From contig MSED01000004.1 of NCBI GenBank assembly GCA_002099365.1, forward strand, positions 496,001 through 560,000: a DNA stretch of 64,000 nucleotides, given 5' to 3'. The notes beneath the pieces are model-generated. The model was not told the origin of the DNA. It made no database searches and worked only from the letters and a program-made list of their open reading frames with translations. Every line of letters starts with the position of its first letter. The stretch's first letter is position 1. The position numbers and the translations under genes are program-made. The DNA comes from Phialophora verrucosa. Lineage: Eukaryota > Ascomycota > Eurotiomycetes > Chaetothyriales > Herpotrichiellaceae. Below, in pieces: positions 62,156 through 64,000 of this stretch.

Positions 62156-64000
62156 ATGCCGACCATTAGACAGACGAATGGCACCGCCAGCCCCAATGGC
62201 CAGCCTGTGTCAATCGGCAAGTTGCAGGATGAGCTGCTTCAACTCAATCTCGAGATGAAGAATCTGAAGTATGACGACAAGTATGCCAAATATCATGGCG
62301 ACAAGCTTATCGGCGTAAGTTGGGCTGCTGTCTTCAGCTACTGCGCCGACTGATCAGACTACAGGACAAAGTTGCCCCCAAAGGATTCATGGCGAACTGG
62401 GAGAATTCGGCAGATGATTTTCGTCGCATCCTCAGCTTCAAGAATGTGCCGGCAATTGGGAAAGTGGTGGGCAAGCTTCTTGCTGGCCACGGCCTCGACG
62501 TGAGTAGCTAGCTCGTCACTCTTTATCCCCAACGCTTTGTCCGGGGTGTTGATGCTCGTGGACTAGATGAAAGCCGGAGCGTCACTGGTTGGAGCCCTGT
62601 CCGACGACAGCAACAGACGCAGAGCCCTCATTGAGAGCCAAGTCAAAGCGAAATACGACAAAATGCTTCACCCTCCTCTGACATACCTCGGGGATGCCTT
62701 CCAGTATCGCCAAGCAGACGGCAAGTTTAACAGCGTCCTCAATCCTCATCTTGGTCAAGCTGGCGCTCCCTACGCCAAAACGGTCCCGTCGAAGACTCAT
62801 CCATTGGGGGCACTTCCTGACCCCGGCGATCTCTTTGACCGCCTAATGGCCAGGCAAGAAGGTGGCCGAAACAGTCAGTCGGGGCTCTCGGCGATGCTAA
62901 TCTATCATGCCACCATTATCATTCACGATATCTTTCGGACCAACGACAACGACAAGAATATCTCGGATAGCTCGTCCTACCTCGACCTATCGCCGCTGTA
63001 TGGCTACACGATGGAGATGCAGAAAAAGGTCCGAGACGACAGATACAAGCTCGGCCTACTGAAGCCAGACACATTCGCCGAGGACAGACTCTTACGGCAG
63101 CCGCCAGGCGTGTGCATTTATCTGGTCATGTACAACCGGTACCACAACTATGCGGCAACTCAGCTTCGAAGAATCAACGAGAACGGACGGTTCAGCGTGC
63201 CCGACAAATACCAGGGAACAAAGCTCGAAGCAGTGGCAAGACGGTTCTCTGGTCAGCTTAGAGACGAGGGACTTGACAAGGATTGTCAGGCATACAACAA
63301 AGCTTGGAAAGACTATCAAGCCAAGGCGCCCCCGTTTGGTGCCGACGTGGTCAAATTGGCCACGGAATTGCAGCAGCTCGACCATGACACCAAGCTCGAT
63401 CCGGTCGCCAGGGAGGAGAAAAAGAAGGCTGCACGAGAAAAGGCGAAGAAGCGAGATTCTGAGGCCTTGAAGGAGTTCCAGAGCTCGAAGGAGGCCGCCG
63501 AACTGGAAAAGTGTGCCAAAGCGCTAGAAGGCCACGTCAATCGCGCGAAGGACACCCTCAAACAGGAGGCTTTTCAAAATTTCGAGGAAGACCGTCTCAA
63601 ATTCGAAGCTGGATACGACGCGGCCTGGGATAAGCTCGACGATGATCTGTTCAACACCGCGCGCCTCATCACCTGTGGCTTGTACATCCAGATCTCCATC
63701 CACGACTACCTGCGGGCTTTAATGGGATTCCATCAGTACGACACTAACTTCACGTTGGATCCTCGCATCGACATCGACCACAAGAACGTTTCGCGCGGCA
63801 TCGGAAACCAAGTCACGGTCGAGTTTAACCTGTTGTACCGTTTTCACTGCGCCATCACTCAGAAGGACGAGGCCTACACAGAGGCCTTCCTGCATGACAA
63901 GCTGCACTTTGACGACCCAAAGAACATCCCGCTGGACCAGTTCATCAGCACAATGGCGGCCGCCACAGGCTACTCGAAAGCATACAAAGTCGAGCCCTGG
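62156..64000 (+). CDS. Ppo-type fatty-acid dioxygenase (linoleate diol-synthase family), 3' partial
   Basis: Animal-heme-peroxidase-like dioxygenase that inserts O2 into C18 fatty acids; products are oxylipins that act as developmental (psi) signals. Exons 62156-62314, 62365-62499 and 62567 to the window end are in phase, giving 576 residues so far. Key residues: distal heme His (IIIHDIFRTN, His218), SSYLDLSPLYG, and the catalytic Tyr and proximal His in FNLLYRFH (Tyr522, His525). The stretch GLYIQISIHDYLRALMGFHQ is typical. A highly charged insert of roughly 100 residues (about 325-450, rich in K/E/A, probably coiled coil) separates RRINENGRFS from AWDKLDDDLF. The C-terminal P450-like half that usually isomerises the hydroperoxide would lie beyond the window, so I cannot tell 8R/5,8-diol synthase from 10R-dioxygenase type. 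Confidence 0.9.

Overview
This window is nuclear DNA of a filamentous ascomycete (Pezizomycotina). The genes carry short introns of about 45-100 bp with GT...AG ends and CTAAC/CTAAT-like branch sites. The families present point the same way: Zn2Cys6 regulators with fungal transcription-factor domains, Rtt109, ceramide glucosyltransferase, Ppo-type fatty-acid dioxygenase, heme-thiolate chloroperoxidase and several MFS permeases. I would place it in Eurotiomycetes or a neighbouring class (a black-yeast-like relative is possible), but that is inference. I saw no rRNA, tRNA, CRISPR array or intact transposon.

Layout. (1) 1-29 kb is mostly intact core genes: VTC4 (5' end cut off by the window), a regulator without a visible zinc cluster, a sugar permease, a membrane-anchored aspartic-protease-like protein, RTT109, a conserved hypothetical gene, a WW-domain protein, ceramide glucosyltransferase, another conserved hypothetical gene, a Zn2Cys6 regulator whose zinc cluster is assembled across a 20-nt microexon, DPM1, a TRAPPC12-like protein and a PAQR receptor-like protein. 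(2) 29.5-53 kb is accessory DNA. It holds relics: a berberine-bridge-type FAD oxidoreductase pseudogene, a C2H2 + Zn2Cys6 regulator pseudogene with about seven lesions, a broken flavin monooxygenase and a truncated P450. Among them are apparently intact genes: an ACS-family MFS permease, a two-copy ABM-like small protein, an SDR, an enoyl-reductase-like MDR, an HGGG-type esterase, a Zn2Cys6 regulator and two divergent paralogous hydrolases with a cysteine at the nucleophile elbow. This looks like a metabolic (catabolic or secondary-metabolite) gene cluster that has partly decayed. (3) 54-64 kb returns to core and oxidative genes: a CSN8/PSMD8/eIF3k-like protein, a secreted Ser/Thr-rich protein, VPS35, and a divergent pair of heme enzymes (chloroperoxidase-type peroxidase and a Ppo dioxygenase cut by the window end).

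How the genes work together. The core genes cover polyphosphate storage, H3K56 acetylation, glucosylceramide synthesis, dolichol-P-mannose supply, TRAPP and retromer trafficking, and show no obvious common pathway. In the accessory part, permease + SDR + MDR + FMO + P450 + FAD oxidase + esterase + hydrolases + two regulators is the usual content of a small-molecule cluster. The oxidative tailoring genes and one regulator are the broken ones, while transport and hydrolysis remain. Exon boundaries below were worked out by hand from splice-site sequence and reading-frame continuity; where they all agree in phase I rate them high.
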